Notes under the pieces: model-generated
Database searches by the model: none
Told to the model about the DNA's origin: nothing
Seen by the model: only the letters and a program-made list of their open reading frames with translations
Origin: Candidatus Lustribacter telmatis
Lineage (GTDB): Bacteria > Vulcanimicrobiota > Vulcanimicrobiia > Vulcanimicrobiales > Vulcanimicrobiaceae
Reading direction: 5' to 3'
DNA length: 59,772 nt
NCBI GenBank assembly: GCA_003164045.1
Contig: PLRU01000007.1
Coordinates: 20,853 to 80,624 of the forward strand
Translations under genes and position numbers: made by a program
In this document: piece by piece, positions 24,465 through 33,567 of the stretch
Position numbering within the stretch: the stretch's first letter is position 1
How the letters are laid out: each line of letters begins with the position of its first letter

Positions 24465-26099
24465 TTAGATATCCATGTCCATGGCGTCGTCGAAGACGCT
24501 CACTTGATTCGGGCGGAAGTTCTTCAGGTCGGAGTTGTACGCGAACACGTCTTCGCGCGAGTCGAGCACGATGCTCGGAACGTCGCGGGCAAGAATCGCC
24601 TGGATTTCTTGCAGCGATTTCTTCTGCACCGCCTCATCGTTGTTGGTTTGGAACGTCTTCACGAGCCGGTCGACGACCGGGTTACAATAGTGCACGATGT
24701 TCTGGCCGTTCGGCGGTTGATGATCGCAGGTGAAGATCGACTCCTGGTCACCGGTCGGCGTACCGCCCCAGGAGAATCCCGTAATGTCAAACTTTCCGGC
24801 ATACAAGATGCCGCCTTGCGACATCGGCGCGAAAAAGATCGACGAGAGGTAGCGCTGCACGTCGAAATCGACGCCGATATCCTTCCACCACACGCGCAGC
24901 AATTCGATCATCTGGTCGGTGTCGGGAAGTCCGACCCCGGTCGCGTACGTGAACGAAAGCCGCAGGCCGTCTTTCGTGCGGACGCCGTCGGCGCCCCGTT
25001 TCCAGCCATCCGCGTCCAACAGCGCGTTGGCTTTGGCGGGATCGTAGGGAACGCGCGCGATCGCGGGATTGAAGAACGGATGCGCCGGCGCGATCACGCT
25101 CTCTTCCAGCATGCCGACACCGTGGCGAATTTTTTCCAAAATGGCGGCGCGATTCGTCGCGTACCGCAAGGCCTGACGCACGACCGGGTCGCTGAGCGCT
25201 GGATTCTTCAGGTTGAAATCGACGTGGTTGTACCCGTATCCCGGAATCTTCTTCACCTCGACTCCCGACATCCCGCGGAGGCGATCGTAGTAGGCCGCCG
25301 GGGTAGGCATCCAGAGGTCGAGTTCGTGCGTCGTCATTTGGGTGAGCACGGTGTTGCGGTCTGGGATGATCTTGTAGATTACTTTATCGAGCTTCGGCCG
25401 GCCGCGAAAATACAGCGGATCCGCAACGAGCTCAACGGATTGACCCCGGTGCCAACTGGAAAATTTGAATGGCCCGATTCCGACCGGCAGCGAATTGTAT
25501 GGCGCGGTGACGATGTTGTCGAGGCCGCCGAGGATGTGCTTGGGCAGCAAGGATGGCCCCGCGCCGCCGGTCCCAAACGTCGTGTAGAACTGCGCGTCCG
25601 GCCGGGTGAGGTGAAACACCGCCGTGTACGGACCCGGCGTGTCGACGCGGGTGATGCGCAGGAAGTCGTCGATCGCGATCTCGTTATTCTTCGGGTTCTT
25701 GACGACGTCGACGGAGAACGCGACATCGGCCGACGTGAACGGCTGGCCATCCGACCACTTGGCATCGTGTCGCAGGTGATAGGTGATCGTCAGGCCGTCG
25801 GCCGAGATGCCGCCGTTCTTCCGCGTCGGCACCTCGGTTGCCAATTCGGGAATCGGGCGATTGGCGGCATCGAAGCGCACGAGATACGCCATCGTGAGCC
25901 GATCGAGATATCCCGTAACCGTCTGCTGCGTGAAGTGCGGATTGAGGCCGACGATGTCTTCGGCACCCGAAAACCGCAGCACGTGCGGGATCGTGTACAG
26001 ATGCCGCTCCGCTCCCGCTTGCGTATTGCCGGCCAGCGGCATCGCGACGATGCCGAGCGCCATCGCGAGTGCCGTTACTGCGCTGCCCGGTCTCGTCAC
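24465..26099 (-). CDS. Orphan family 5 peptide-type solute-binding protein
   Basis: A 544-residue exported binding protein of the DppA/OppA family. The signal peptide is MTRPGSAVTALAMALGIVA... to about residue 30. Family stretches are FSGAEDIVGLNPHFTQQT, YHLRHDAKWSDGQPFTSADV, VGIGPFKFSSWHRGQ and DPVVRQALRYATNRAAI. The start is GTG 26099, seven bases after the preceding stop; the longer open frame to 26231 lies inside the upstream gene and is basic low-complexity sequence. No permease or ATPase is adjacent. It follows coaD and a coiled-coil gene on the same strand. Confidence 0.9.
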   Translation of the reverse strand: MTRPGSAVTALAMALGIVAMPLAGNTQAGAERHLYTIPHVLRFSGAEDIVGLNPHFTQQTVTGYLDRLTMAYLVRFDAANRPIPELATEVPTRKNGGISADGLTITYHLRHDAKWSDGQPFTSADVAFSVDVVKNPKNNEIAIDDFLRITRVDTPGPYTAVFHLTRPDAQFYTTFGTGGAGPSLLPKHILGGLDNIVTAPYNSLPVGIGPFKFSSWHRGQSVELVADPLYFRGRPKLDKVIYKIIPDRNTVLTQMTTHELDLWMPTPAAYYDRLRGMSGVEVKKIPGYGYNHVDFNLKNPALSDPVVRQALRYATNRAAILEKIRHGVGMLEESVIAPAHPFFNPAIARVPYDPAKANALLDADGWKRGADGVRTKDGLRLSFTYATGVGLPDTDQMIELLRVWWKDIGVDFDVQRYLSSIFFAPMSQGGILYAGKFDITGFSWGGTPTGDQESIFTCDHQPPNGQNIVHYCNPVVDRLVKTFQTNNDEAVQKKSLQEIQAILARDVPSIVLDSREDVFAYNSDLKNFRPNQVSVFDDAMDMDI

Positions 26100-26106
26100 G
26101 TGAGGA

Positions 26107-26685
26107 TTACACCGATTCGAGTTGCGCGGTTTCGCCTTGTACTGGTTCGGCTTGCGCGTCGAAGGCGGCGCGTTTCGACTTTGCGGCGGCTTCGGCGAGC
26201 GGCTGTGATGCGGGCGCCGGCGCTGCGGCAACTGCGGCGGCCGTGCGGGCGAGCGTGAGCTGGTCGATGCCCTTCTTCACGGAGCCGAGCGCCGTCGAGA
26301 GACGGTTGTCGAGGTCGAAGAGCACCTGCGCCGCGTAGGCATCGGCGCCCTCGCGAATCTTTTGGGCGCGCATTTCCGCTTCGCGCAGGACCGTTTCGGC
26401 TGTCGTGCGCGCGCGGGTGACGATCTCGTGATCGTCGACCATTGCGGCGTGTGCGTCCGAGGCGTCGCTGACGATGGCTTGGGCGCGTTCTTGCGCCTCG
26501 CGCAGCACACGGTCTTTGTCGCGTGCGATCATCTTCGCTTGGCCCACTTCGGCGGGCAGCGTCGAGCGGATCTTCTCGATGAATTCAAAGAGGCGTTCTT
26601 CGCTGAGTACGCGGCGCTTGAGCGGCAGCACCGTTCCCTGCCGCACGTAGGCTTCGAGTTTGTCCAACACGCGATAGATGCTCAC
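26107..26685 (-). CDS. Coiled-coil protein next to coaD
   Basis: A 192-residue protein that is mostly one long helical coiled coil (REAQERAQAIVSDASDAH, then AETVLREAEMRAQKIREGA) with an Ala-rich tail. It resembles the F-type ATPase b-subunit-like or DivIVA-like coiled-coil proteins often encoded beside coaD. No membrane segment is present. The start is GTG 26685, with GAGGAG just upstream, overlapping the coaD stop by four bases (GTGA), so it is translationally coupled to coaD. Function unknown; a role in cell division or the envelope is plausible for such coiled coils. Confidence 0.8.
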   Translation of the reverse strand: MSIYRVLDKLEAYVRQGTVLPLKRRVLSEERLFEFIEKIRSTLPAEVGQAKMIARDKDRVLREAQERAQAIVSDASDAHAAMVDDHEIVTRARTTAETVLREAEMRAQKIREGADAYAAQVLFDLDNRLSTALGSVKKGIDQLTLARTAAAVAAAPAPASQPLAEAAAKSKRAAFDAQAEPVQGETAQLESV

Positions 26686-27215
26686 GATTTCTCCTCGGAT
26701 GGTTCGGTGGGACGCAGATTGGCGCGCTTTGCGCGCATGACGTGAAGCACGGCTTCGGGGACATAGGCATCGATCTCGCCGCCTAGGAAAAAGACTTCCT
26801 TGACCAGGCTCGATGAGACGAACGAATACTTCGGATCGCTCGGAACGAACACCGTGTCGATGCCGCTCAGCGAACGGTTCATGAGCGCGGTCGACATTTC
26901 GTTCTCGAAATCCGAAACCACGCGCAGACCCTTGACGATCACGCCGGCGCCTGCGCTCTTCGCGAAGTCGGCAAGCAAGCCGCGGAAATCCGCGACATCG
27001 ACGTTACCGATATGCTTCGTCGCGGAGAGGATCATTTGCTTCCGCTCTTCGAGGGTAAAGAGCGGTTCGCGCTTCTGCGGGTTGACGACCACCGCCACGA
27101 GTACACGCGGGAACACTGCCGCGGCGCGTTCGATCACGTCGAGGTGGCCGAGCGTGAGCGGATCGAACGATCCCGGATAGATCGCGCTCGGCGAGACGTG
27201 CGCTTTGCCGTTCAT
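26682..27215 (-). CDS. coaD: Phosphopantetheine adenylyltransferase
   Basis: A 177-residue cytoplasmic enzyme for the penultimate step of coenzyme A synthesis, transferring AMP from ATP to 4'-phosphopantetheine. The nucleotidyltransferase motif TLGH is at residues 21-24 within YPGSFDPLTLGHLDVI. VKGLRVVSDFENE and the C-terminal YSFVSSSLVKEV are also conserved. It overlaps rsmD by four bases upstream and the coiled-coil gene downstream. The rsmD-coaD pairing is very common in bacteria. Confidence 0.96.
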   Translation of the reverse strand: MNGKAHVSPSAIYPGSFDPLTLGHLDVIERAAAVFPRVLVAVVVNPQKREPLFTLEERKQMILSATKHIGNVDVADFRGLLADFAKSAGAGVIVKGLRVVSDFENEMSTALMNRSLSGIDTVFVPSDPKYSFVSSSLVKEVFFLGGEIDAYVPEAVLHVMRAKRANLRPTEPSEEKS

Positions 27216-27766
27216 ACGGGCTCCGGCTGCAAGAATGCGAGGGCCACTTCGCCATATGCGGCGGCGCGCTGCAAGGCAAAGCCGGGATCCACCGGGGCGG
27301 CCAAGCGCGAGCTGTGCTCGTACACGACGAGAGAGCGTTCGTCGATCGCACCGCGTTCGCGCAGCGTGGCAAACGTCGCCGCCGGGTAGGGCTGCGCATA
27401 CGGCGGGTCGGCGAACACGAGATCGAAGCGGCCGGCCACCATCCGCGCGGCGCGTTCGGTGGAGAGCGCGAGAACCGTCGTGCGCTCGGTGAGGCCGAGC
27501 GCCGCTGCCGTGCCGCGCAGCGCGGCGGCGGTCGGGCGATGCTGCTCCACAAACGTCGCGTGCGCGGCGCCGCGTGAGAGTGCCTCGAAACCGAGTGCGC
27601 CGGTGCCGGCGAAGAGGTCGAGAACGTTGGCGTCGTCGAGTCGATCGGCGAGGATCGAGAACAACGCCTCTTTGACGCGGGCGGGAGTGGGGCGGACCGC
27701 GCGTCCGGATGGTGTTCTCACGCTTCTGCTACGAAGCGTCCCTCCGGTGAGTCTCAACGTACCCAT
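27212..27766 (-). CDS. rsmD: 16S rRNA (guanine-966-N2)-methyltransferase
   Basis: A 184-residue SAM-dependent methyltransferase that modifies G966 in 16S rRNA. The SAM-binding motif is LDLFAGTGALGFEALSRGA near residue 49, and the catalytic motif is FADPPY near 118. The N-terminal RPTPARVKEALFSIL is typical of RsmD. Overlaps coaD by four bases (ATGA). Confidence 0.95.
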   Translation of the reverse strand: MGTLRLTGGTLRSRSVRTPSGRAVRPTPARVKEALFSILADRLDDANVLDLFAGTGALGFEALSRGAAHATFVEQHRPTAAALRGTAAALGLTERTTVLALSTERAARMVAGRFDLVFADPPYAQPYPAATFATLRERGAIDERSLVVYEHSSRLAAPVDPGFALQRAAAYGEVALAFLQPEPV

Positions 27767-27797
27767 TTGGATGGACCGTTATCTTCGCCGAAAGCCG

Positions 27798-28499
27798 TCA
27801 CGCACCTCGAACGATGGCCGGCAATTCGTCGAGCCGTTCGATCACCGCGGTCGGCATCGCCAGGCCGTCGGGATACGCTTGGCCTTCGCGATTGAGCCAT
27901 ACCGCGCGCAATCCGTACGCGCGCGCACCGGCGATGTCGGCGACCGGATTGTCGCCCACGTACCAAAGCCCTTCGGGCCCAACGCCGAGCGCCGTTTCGA
28001 GCTCGCGGAATGCTTGCGCCGACGGCTTATATGCGCCGAGCGAATCGCTCACCAAGATCGGTCCGGGAAAGTTGCCGAGTGCACGCGCGACCTTCCGCTC
28101 TTGGAGTTCCGACCAGCCGTTGGTGAGAATGCCGACCGGAATGCCGTGCGCGACGAGCGCCGCAATACACTCCCGCGCGCCTTCGATCGGCTTCACCAAC
28201 TGGTCGACGAGGTCGTAGCAAATCTGCCGGTAGCGGCCGGCCAACCCGGCGGGCGTGAGGTTACGCGTTTGCGCGTTCGGCGGCAGTGTGGCGACGAAGC
28301 GCATCAGCATCGCGGGCATCGTTTCTTCCGCCGCGCGGAACGGTGCGAGCATCTGCTCGATCGTGTCGGCCGTGCGCTCCTCACCGATGTCGATCGACAC
28401 GCCGAATTGTTCGGCCAGATCGCCGAACGCGTGGCGCTCGAGACTGTGGTCGAGCCCGAGCGTCCGATCGAAGTCGAAGCCGACGGCCACGTTCATCAC
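27798..28499 (-). CDS. HAD-superfamily phosphatase
   Basis: A 233-residue haloacid-dehalogenase-like hydrolase. Motif I is GFDFDRTLG (nucleophile and acid Asp), motif II ILTNGWSE, motif III around YKPSAQAF and motif IV VGDNPVADIAGA. An all-helical cap lies between motifs I and II, as in phosphoglycolate-phosphatase-like members. The substrate is unknown. It overlaps the recG stop by four bases, so it is coupled to recG. Confidence 0.9.
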   Translation of the reverse strand: MMNVAVGFDFDRTLGLDHSLERHAFGDLAEQFGVSIDIGEERTADTIEQMLAPFRAAEETMPAMLMRFVATLPPNAQTRNLTPAGLAGRYRQICYDLVDQLVKPIEGARECIAALVAHGIPVGILTNGWSELQERKVARALGNFPGPILVSDSLGAYKPSAQAFRELETALGVGPEGLWYVGDNPVADIAGARAYGLRAVWLNREGQAYPDGLAMPTAVIERLDELPAIVRGA

Positions 28500-30442
28500 G
28501 CCGTCACCAGCAGGGCGCGAGCCGCGGCCACGTCGTCGATGAGCGCCCGCAGCGAGAGGTGCTCCGGCGCGGCCAGTTCGGGATCGGCGGAGACGATCGC
28601 TTCGGCCGACCCCTTCGCTTCCATATAGAGCTTGAAGTCATCGACGATGTTGCCGATCGTGTCGTTCGCGCCGGCCTGGGTCGTGCCGGCCAGCACGCCG
28701 GCTTTGCGCAGCCGCAGATCTTCTTCGGCGACCTTGAAGCCGTCGTTCGTTTCGACCAGGACGTCGAGCCGTTCGATCACCTCTGCGTCGTTTGGGGCCA
28801 CGAGAATGCAGAATGATTCGGCGGCGCCGCGTCCGACGCGGCCGCGCAGCTGGTGGAGCGTGGCGAGTCCGAAACGCTCGGCATCGAGGATCATCATTAC
28901 GCTCGCGTTCGGGACGTCGACGCCGACTTCAACCACGGTCGTCGCAACGAGTATGTCAACCTCGCCGCGTTTGAAGCTAGCCATGACCGCGTCCTTCTCC
29001 TTCGACGGCAACCGTCCGTGCAACACGGCAACGCGCAAATCGGGAAACACCTCACGCGCGATATACTCGGCTTCCTTCAGCGCACTGCTGAGCGCGGTCT
29101 CCCCAACGTCGATCGCGGGTGCAACGACGTACGCTTGATGGCCGGCCTCCACGTTCTTACGCAGAAACTCATACGCCAACGGCTTGCGGTTCTCGCGAAC
29201 TACAAAGGTCGCAACCGGCGTCCGGCCGGGGGGCAGCTCGTCGATGATCGAGACGTCGAGGTCGGCGTACTTCGTCTGCGCGAGCGTGCGCGGAATCGGC
29301 GTCGCCGTCATGTAGAGCGTGTGCGGGGCCGCGCTCTTGGCGCGGAGCCGAGCCCGCTGTTCGACGCCGAAACGGTGCTGCTCATCGATGATCACAAGGC
29401 CCAGACGCGCGAAGTCCGTGCTCTCGGTGAGCAGCGCGTGCGTGCCGACGGCGAGCGACGCCGCGCCCGATGCGATGCGCTCGTTCGCGGTGCGCCGTTC
29501 ACGCGTGCCGAGCGAGCTGAATACCGCCTCGACCGCGATGCCGAACGGCAATAGCAGCGGCGCGAGCTTCTGCGCGTGCTGCGCTGCGAGGATCTCGGTC
29601 GGCGCCATCAGCGCGCTCTGCAAGCCGCCCAAGTGCGCGAGCACGATCGCCGCCGCGGCCACGAGCGTCTTGCCGCTGCCGACATCGCCTTGCAAGAGCC
29701 GGTTCATCGGCGCCGTGCGGCGCATGTCGCGCGCAATCTGCTCGATCACCCGCGTTTGCGCGCCGGTCGGCGCGAACGGAAGTTCCGCGACGAAACGCTC
29801 GTACCAATCCGGCGGCGGTTCGATCGGCGTCGCGCCGCCGGCGGCTTCGCGACGCGCGCGCTTGAGCGCGGCCGCAAGCGCGATGCCGAAAAATTCCTCG
29901 AAGACGATCCGGCCGCGGCCCCGCTCGACGTCGGCGGGGTCGCGCGGCGCGTGCACCCCGAACCACGCTTCGCGCAGCGGCGGGAAACCGTGTTGCTTCA
30001 CCAGCGCCGGCGGCAGTGCATCGACGCGCGCGCTCACGAGGCGGTCGAGGTTCTTCGCGATCGTGGTGCGGATCGTGCGCGTCGGCAGATCTTTGGATGC
30101 GCCATACACCGGCACGATCTCACCGACATAGGGTTCGTCGCCGCGCAGTTCGCGATGTGCGGTGACGTTGATCTCGGGCAACAATCCTGCCCGCGTCACG
30201 CGCCCACTGACGAACAGCCGGTCACCGGGCGCGAAGCGCCCGAAGAGATGCCGCCGCCCGAAGAACTTCGCCGCGATCATGCCGGTATCGTCGGCGAGGT
30301 TTACCGTGACGAGCGGAAAGCGGCCCGCGCGCTCCTTGACGCTCTGTACGCGTCCGACGAGGATGGCTTCACCTTCGGTAAGCGTGCCGATCGCTTGCGG
30401 CACGCGCCAATCGCGGTATGCGCGCGGCAGGTGCGCCAGCAT
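28496..30442 (-). CDS. recG: ATP-dependent DNA helicase RecG
   Basis: A branch-migration helicase that remodels stalled forks and Holliday junctions. From ATG 30442 it is 648 residues: OB-fold wedge (about 20-110), helicase domain 1 with Walker A QGDVGSGKT near 250 and VIIDEQHRFGV near 350, TATPIPRTLAQ, and domain 2 with HGRLPSKEKD and HQLRGRVGRG. The conserved N-terminal wedge helices (HSLAGLTGVGPATAAKFAEL and onward) are encoded upstream of this ATG in the same frame, back to the hisIE stop TGA at 30536-30538, without any ATG, GTG, TTG or CTG. Either translation starts at a rare codon, or the protein lacks about 30 residues, or the TGA is read through. It overlaps the HAD gene. Confidence 0.92.
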   Translation of the reverse strand: MLAHLPRAYRDWRVPQAIGTLTEGEAILVGRVQSVKERAGRFPLVTVNLADDTGMIAAKFFGRRHLFGRFAPGDRLFVSGRVTRAGLLPEINVTAHRELRGDEPYVGEIVPVYGASKDLPTRTIRTTIAKNLDRLVSARVDALPPALVKQHGFPPLREAWFGVHAPRDPADVERGRGRIVFEEFFGIALAAALKRARREAAGGATPIEPPPDWYERFVAELPFAPTGAQTRVIEQIARDMRRTAPMNRLLQGDVGSGKTLVAAAAIVLAHLGGLQSALMAPTEILAAQHAQKLAPLLLPFGIAVEAVFSSLGTRERRTANERIASGAASLAVGTHALLTESTDFARLGLVIIDEQHRFGVEQRARLRAKSAAPHTLYMTATPIPRTLAQTKYADLDVSIIDELPPGRTPVATFVVRENRKPLAYEFLRKNVEAGHQAYVVAPAIDVGETALSSALKEAEYIAREVFPDLRVAVLHGRLPSKEKDAVMASFKRGEVDILVATTVVEVGVDVPNASVMMILDAERFGLATLHQLRGRVGRGAAESFCILVAPNDAEVIERLDVLVETNDGFKVAEEDLRLRKAGVLAGTTQAGANDTIGNIVDDFKLYMEAKGSAEAIVSADPELAAPEHLSLRALIDDVAAARALLVTA

Positions 30443-30535
30443 CTGCTCGGGCGTCTCGATGCCGAGTTCGGCAAACTTTGCCGCCGTCGCCGGACCAACG
30501 CCCGTTAGACCTGCGAGCGAGTGCTTGTCGACGGG

Positions 30536-31183
30536 TCAGCCCGCAGCGCGGCGCGCGAGTTCGTCGCCGATTTCATCGAGCGTCACCTTGCGTTCGGCGA
30601 GCATCACCATCGTGTGATAGAGCAAGTCGCTCGTCTCCCAGATCAGTTCGCCGCGATCTTCGTTTTTGGCCGCAATCACGACCTCGGTCGCTTCTTCGCC
30701 GATCTTCTTGGCGATGCGGTCGATGCCACCCGCAAAGAGCTGTGCTGTGTAGCTGCCCTCGGGCGGGTTTTCGTGCCGGTCGGCGATGGTGCTCGCGAGC
30801 GCGAGCATCGCTTCGGCGAAGCGCGCGCCGCTGGGCGCCGCCTCCGCTCCGGGGAGCGCGACAACTTCGCCAAAACACGTCGGCGCGCCGGTATGACAGG
30901 CCGGACCATCGGGAATCACGCGATAGAGCAGCGCATCGTTATCGCAGTCGATCGCGATCGCCACCACGCGCTGCGTGTTGCCCGACGTCGCGCCCTTGTT
31001 CCAGAGCTCCGCGCGCGAACGGCTGTAGAGCCAGGTCGACTTTGTCGCGACGGTTTTTTCAAGTGCCTCGCGATTGGCGTATGCCAGCGTCAGGACGGCG
31101 CCCGTGCGCGCATCGGCGATCACCACCGGCACGAGTCCGTCGGCGTTCCACTTGACGGCGGCGAGTAACGCGGCGGCTTCCAT
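30536..31183 (-). CDS. hisIE: Bifunctional phosphoribosyl-AMP cyclohydrolase / phosphoribosyl-ATP pyrophosphatase
   Basis: A 215-residue fusion catalysing the second and third steps of histidine synthesis. The HisI half (about 1-115) has the metal and active-site sequences CDNDALLYR and [12 protein letters not shown]. The HisE half (about 120-215) has [29 protein letters not shown] and [13 protein letters not shown] 31183 shares one base with the hisF stop (TGATG), so the genes are coupled. The stop TGA is in the same frame as the downstream recG coding sequence, 32 codons before recG's first ATG. Confidence 0.94.
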   Translation of the reverse strand: MEAAALLAAVKWNADGLVPVVIADARTGAVLTLAYANREALEKTVATKSTWLYSRSRAELWNKGATSGNTQRVVAIAIDCDNDALLYRVIPDGPACHTGAPTCFGEVVALPGAEAAPSGARFAEAMLALASTIADRHENPPEGSYTAQLFAGGIDRIAKKIGEEATEVVIAAKNEDRGELIWETSDLLYHTMVMLAERKVTLDEIGDELARRAAG

Positions 31184-31953
31184 CAGACGGCCACCGTTTC
31201 CAAGCGCACCGGAATATCGTGCGCGGCGAGTTCGCGTTTCACATCGACGATCGCGAGTTCGCCATAATGAAAGAGGCTCGCGGCCAGCGCCGCGTCGCTC
31301 CCGGCCTGTTCGAACACATCGACGAAATCGGCCAACTCGCCGGCCCCGCCCGACGCAATGATCGGCAGGTTGACGGCTTCGCGCATCGCGCGCAGCAGCG
31401 GCAGATCGAAGCCCGCCCGCGTGCCGTCGCGATCGATGCTCGTCACGAGCAGTTCGCCCGCGCCGCGCCGTTCCGCTTCGCGCGCCCACTCGATCGCATC
31501 GCGGCCGGTCGGCGTGCGTCCGCCATCGACGACCACTTCGAAACGCCCATCGACGGTGCGCACGTCGATCGCGACGACAACGCATTGCGCGCCGAAGCGC
31601 CGCGCGGCCTCATCGATCAAATCGGGATTGCGCAGCGCCGCAGAGTTGACACTTACCTTGTCGCAGCCCGCGCGCAGCAAATCGTTCATGTCCTCAACCG
31701 TCTTCACGCCGCCGCCCACGGCGAAAGGGATGGTCAGTTCCGCGGCCACGGCGCGCACCACGTTCAGGGTCGCCTTGCGGCCTTCAACCGTCGCGGTGAT
31801 ATCCAGGAACACGAGTTCGTCGGCGCCTTCGTTCTCGTACCGGCGCGCCAATTCGACCGGATCGCCGGCATCCATGAGCTCGACGAAGCGCACGCCCTTT
31901 ACGACGCGGCCTTCTTTGATATCCAAACAGGGGACGATCCGGCGGACGAGCAT
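31183..31953 (-). CDS. hisF: Imidazole glycerol phosphate synthase cyclase subunit
   Basis: A 256-residue (beta/alpha)8 barrel that makes imidazole glycerol phosphate and AICAR from PRFAR using ammonia delivered by HisH. The catalytic Asp is D11 in [10 protein letters not shown]; the second is in [12 protein letters not shown]. Phosphate-binding loops are [10 protein letters not shown] and [12 protein letters not shown]. The start at 31953 has AAGAAAGGG upstream; a longer frame to 32019 has no support. Only hisF and hisIE are present here; the other his genes lie elsewhere. Confidence 0.95.
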   Translation of the reverse strand: MLVRRIVPCLDIKEGRVVKGVRFVELMDAGDPVELARRYENEGADELVFLDITATVEGRKATLNVVRAVAAELTIPFAVGGGVKTVEDMNDLLRAGCDKVSVNSAALRNPDLIDEAARRFGAQCVVVAIDVRTVDGRFEVVVDGGRTPTGRDAIEWAREAERRGAGELLVTSIDRDGTRAGFDLPLLRAMREAVNLPIIASGGAGELADFVDVFEQAGSDAALAASLFHYGELAIVDVKRELAAHDIPVRLETVAV

Positions 31954-31963
31954 GGCCCTTTCT

Positions 31964-33346
31964 TTAGCGGCGCGGGGCCGCTTCCATGGTAGAGAACCCG
32001 GTATCGGTGCCGTCCTCATGCGCGAGGACCGTCATCGCCAGGATCGCGAGGTCATCTGTAATCGACCCGTTATAACGCCGTTCGGCTTCACCTAGGAGCA
32101 AATCGCAGATCCCTTGCGCGTCCAGCGGCGCCGCGGCAAGCATCGCGGCCACGCCGTCGTCGCCGAAAAATGTCCCGTCCGCGTCTCGTGCCTCGGTAAG
32201 TCCGTCGGTGGCCAGGAGCACCGTTGCGCCCACCGGCAGATCGACCGTGCCGACGCCGAACGTACTGTCGGGCTCGAGCCCCACGATCGGTCCGGTCGGC
32301 GGCAGCTGCTCCACCACCGTACCGCGCCGCACGAACGCCGTCGAATGTCCCGCGCCGACGTAGCGCAGCATATGCGTACGGCTGTCGAAGCGGCCCAAAA
32401 ACAGCACGACGAAAATGCCCGGATCCTCGAACGTATCGATGAAAAGCCGGTTGAAGCGCGCGACGACGATGCCCGGATCGTCGCACTCGGCGGCCAGTGC
32501 GCGAATCGCATATTGCACGAACGCGGCATGACGCGCGGCCTGGATACCCTTACCGCTCGCATCGGCGATCAGGAACCAGCCCGTTTCCTCGCCGTCGCGC
32601 CACGAATCGAGCAGATCGCCGCCGACCAGCGCTTCCGCCGTGGCGGAGGCATAGGCGAAGCCGGTTTCCGTGCGCGGCAGCTTCGTGCCGCCAACGCGCA
32701 GCGTTTGCTGCAGCGCATCGACGAGCGAACGTTCGCGTTCCAAATGCTGTTCGGCCGTTGCGCGTGCGAGCCCAAGAATCACGGCCGCAACGGCAAACAC
32801 CGTCACGATGACGGCGCTGATTGCCACCGTCAGGTTGATCGTGCGCCGCAGCCCCGCTTCAACGCGCTGGCTGGCGTTTTCCAGAGCGGTGCGTAAATCG
32901 CCCGAAGCTTGACGCATCTCGTCGGTAAGCAGTTTCCCGTAGGTTTGGATAGGCAGCGAGTCGGGGCGCCCCGGCTCTTTGAGCAGCGGCAGCGCGACCT
33001 TCTGCTCCCACGCGTCGTGCAGCGTGCGAATCTGCAGCACCATCGGCACCGCGTCGCTGACGCCGGCGGCCTCGACGACCTTCGCGAGATCGGTGACGCG
33101 TTGATCGAACTGCGGATTCGGCGGACCATCGGGATCGAGAAAATACCGGTCGCGAGTCGCCACGAACCCGCGTAGTCCGGTCTCTTCGGAGAGCTGCTCG
33201 CGGAAGATCGCATCGACGCCTTCGCGCGCCTGGCTCAACCGCACTTGCGCGCTCGATTCCGCATCGAGCTGGTGCACGCCCCAAATCGGCCCGACGATCG
33301 CCACGGCCAAGAAGGCCGCTACGAGGAGCAGGATTGGAGGCGACAC
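31964..33346 (-). CDS. Membrane-bound CHASE3-like sensor with SpoIIE-type phosphatase
   Basis: About 460 residues. One membrane segment ([17 protein letters not shown]) is followed by an extracytoplasmic CHASE3-like region ([20 protein letters not shown]), a second membrane segment ([19 protein letters not shown]), and a cytoplasmic PPM/SpoIIE phosphatase ([63 protein letters not shown]). It probably senses an external signal and dephosphorylates an anti-sigma antagonist. The only start that keeps the first membrane segment whole is GTG 33346, which lies inside the 3' end of the tRNA-Cys gene (12-base overlap). The frame stays open further upstream through tRNA sequence, which is not coding. 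Confidence 0.85.
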   Translation of the reverse strand: MSPPILLLVAAFLAVAIVGPIWGVHQLDAESSAQVRLSQAREGVDAIFREQLSEETGLRGFVATRDRYFLDPDGPPNPQFDQRVTDLAKVVEAAGVSDAVPMVLQIRTLHDAWEQKVALPLLKEPGRPDSLPIQTYGKLLTDEMRQASGDLRTALENASQRVEAGLRRTINLTVAISAVIVTVFAVAAVILGLARATAEQHLERERSLVDALQQTLRVGGTKLPRTETGFAYASATAEALVGGDLLDSWRDGEETGWFLIADASGKGIQAARHAAFVQYAIRALAAECDDPGIVVARFNRLFIDTFEDPGIFVVLFLGRFDSRTHMLRYVGAGHSTAFVRRGTVVEQLPPTGPIVGLEPDSTFGVGTVDLPVGATVLLATDGLTEARDADGTFFGDDGVAAMLAAAPLDAQGICDLLLGEAERRYNGSITDDLAILAMTVLAHEDGTDTGFSTMEAAPRR

Positions 33347-33408
33347 CCAGATTCGAACTGGGGATGGAGCTTTTGCAGAGCTCTGCCTTACCACTTGGCT
33401 ATGTCGCC
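33335..33408 (-). tRNA. tRNA-Cys (GCA)
   Basis: A 74-base cloverleaf including an encoded CCA. The acceptor stem GGCGACA pairs with TGTCGCC, the T-arm is CCCAGTTCGAATCTGGG, and the anticodon loop CTGCAAA carries GCA. Discriminator base T, as usual for tRNA-Cys. It lies 17 bases downstream of tRNA-Gly on the same strand, probably in one transcript. Confidence 0.95.
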
Positions 33409-33425
33409 GATCCGTGAGACTGTCC

Positions 33426-33499
33426 TGGAGCGGGTGGCGAGAATCGAACTCGCGCGTCAACCTTGGGAAGGTCGCAGGCTGCCATTACATCACACCCGC
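33426..33499 (-). tRNA. tRNA-Gly (CCC)
   Basis: A 74-base cloverleaf with encoded CCA. The acceptor GCGGGTG pairs with CACCCGC, the T-arm is CGCGAGTTCGATTCTCG, and the anticodon stem CGACC/GGTTG encloses the loop TTCCCAA, giving anticodon CCC for GGG codons. The D-stem as drawn (ATGT against GCCT) has one mismatch. Adjacent to tRNA-Cys. Confidence 0.92.
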
Positions 33500-33567
33500 G
33501 TTCCTGGACCAAAGACGAGCGGTTCGCGCGTGAGACGAACGGTCCTTTGCTCGCGCGAGCCCGCTCG

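Noticed and set aside
24504-26258. A 584-codon open frame on the plus strand
   Set aside because: Antisense to the orphan peptide-binding protein and of low-complexity basic composition.
31184-31585. N-terminal extension of hisIE
   Set aside because: Lies wholly within hisF, and the family start is at ATG 31183, which overlaps the hisF stop.
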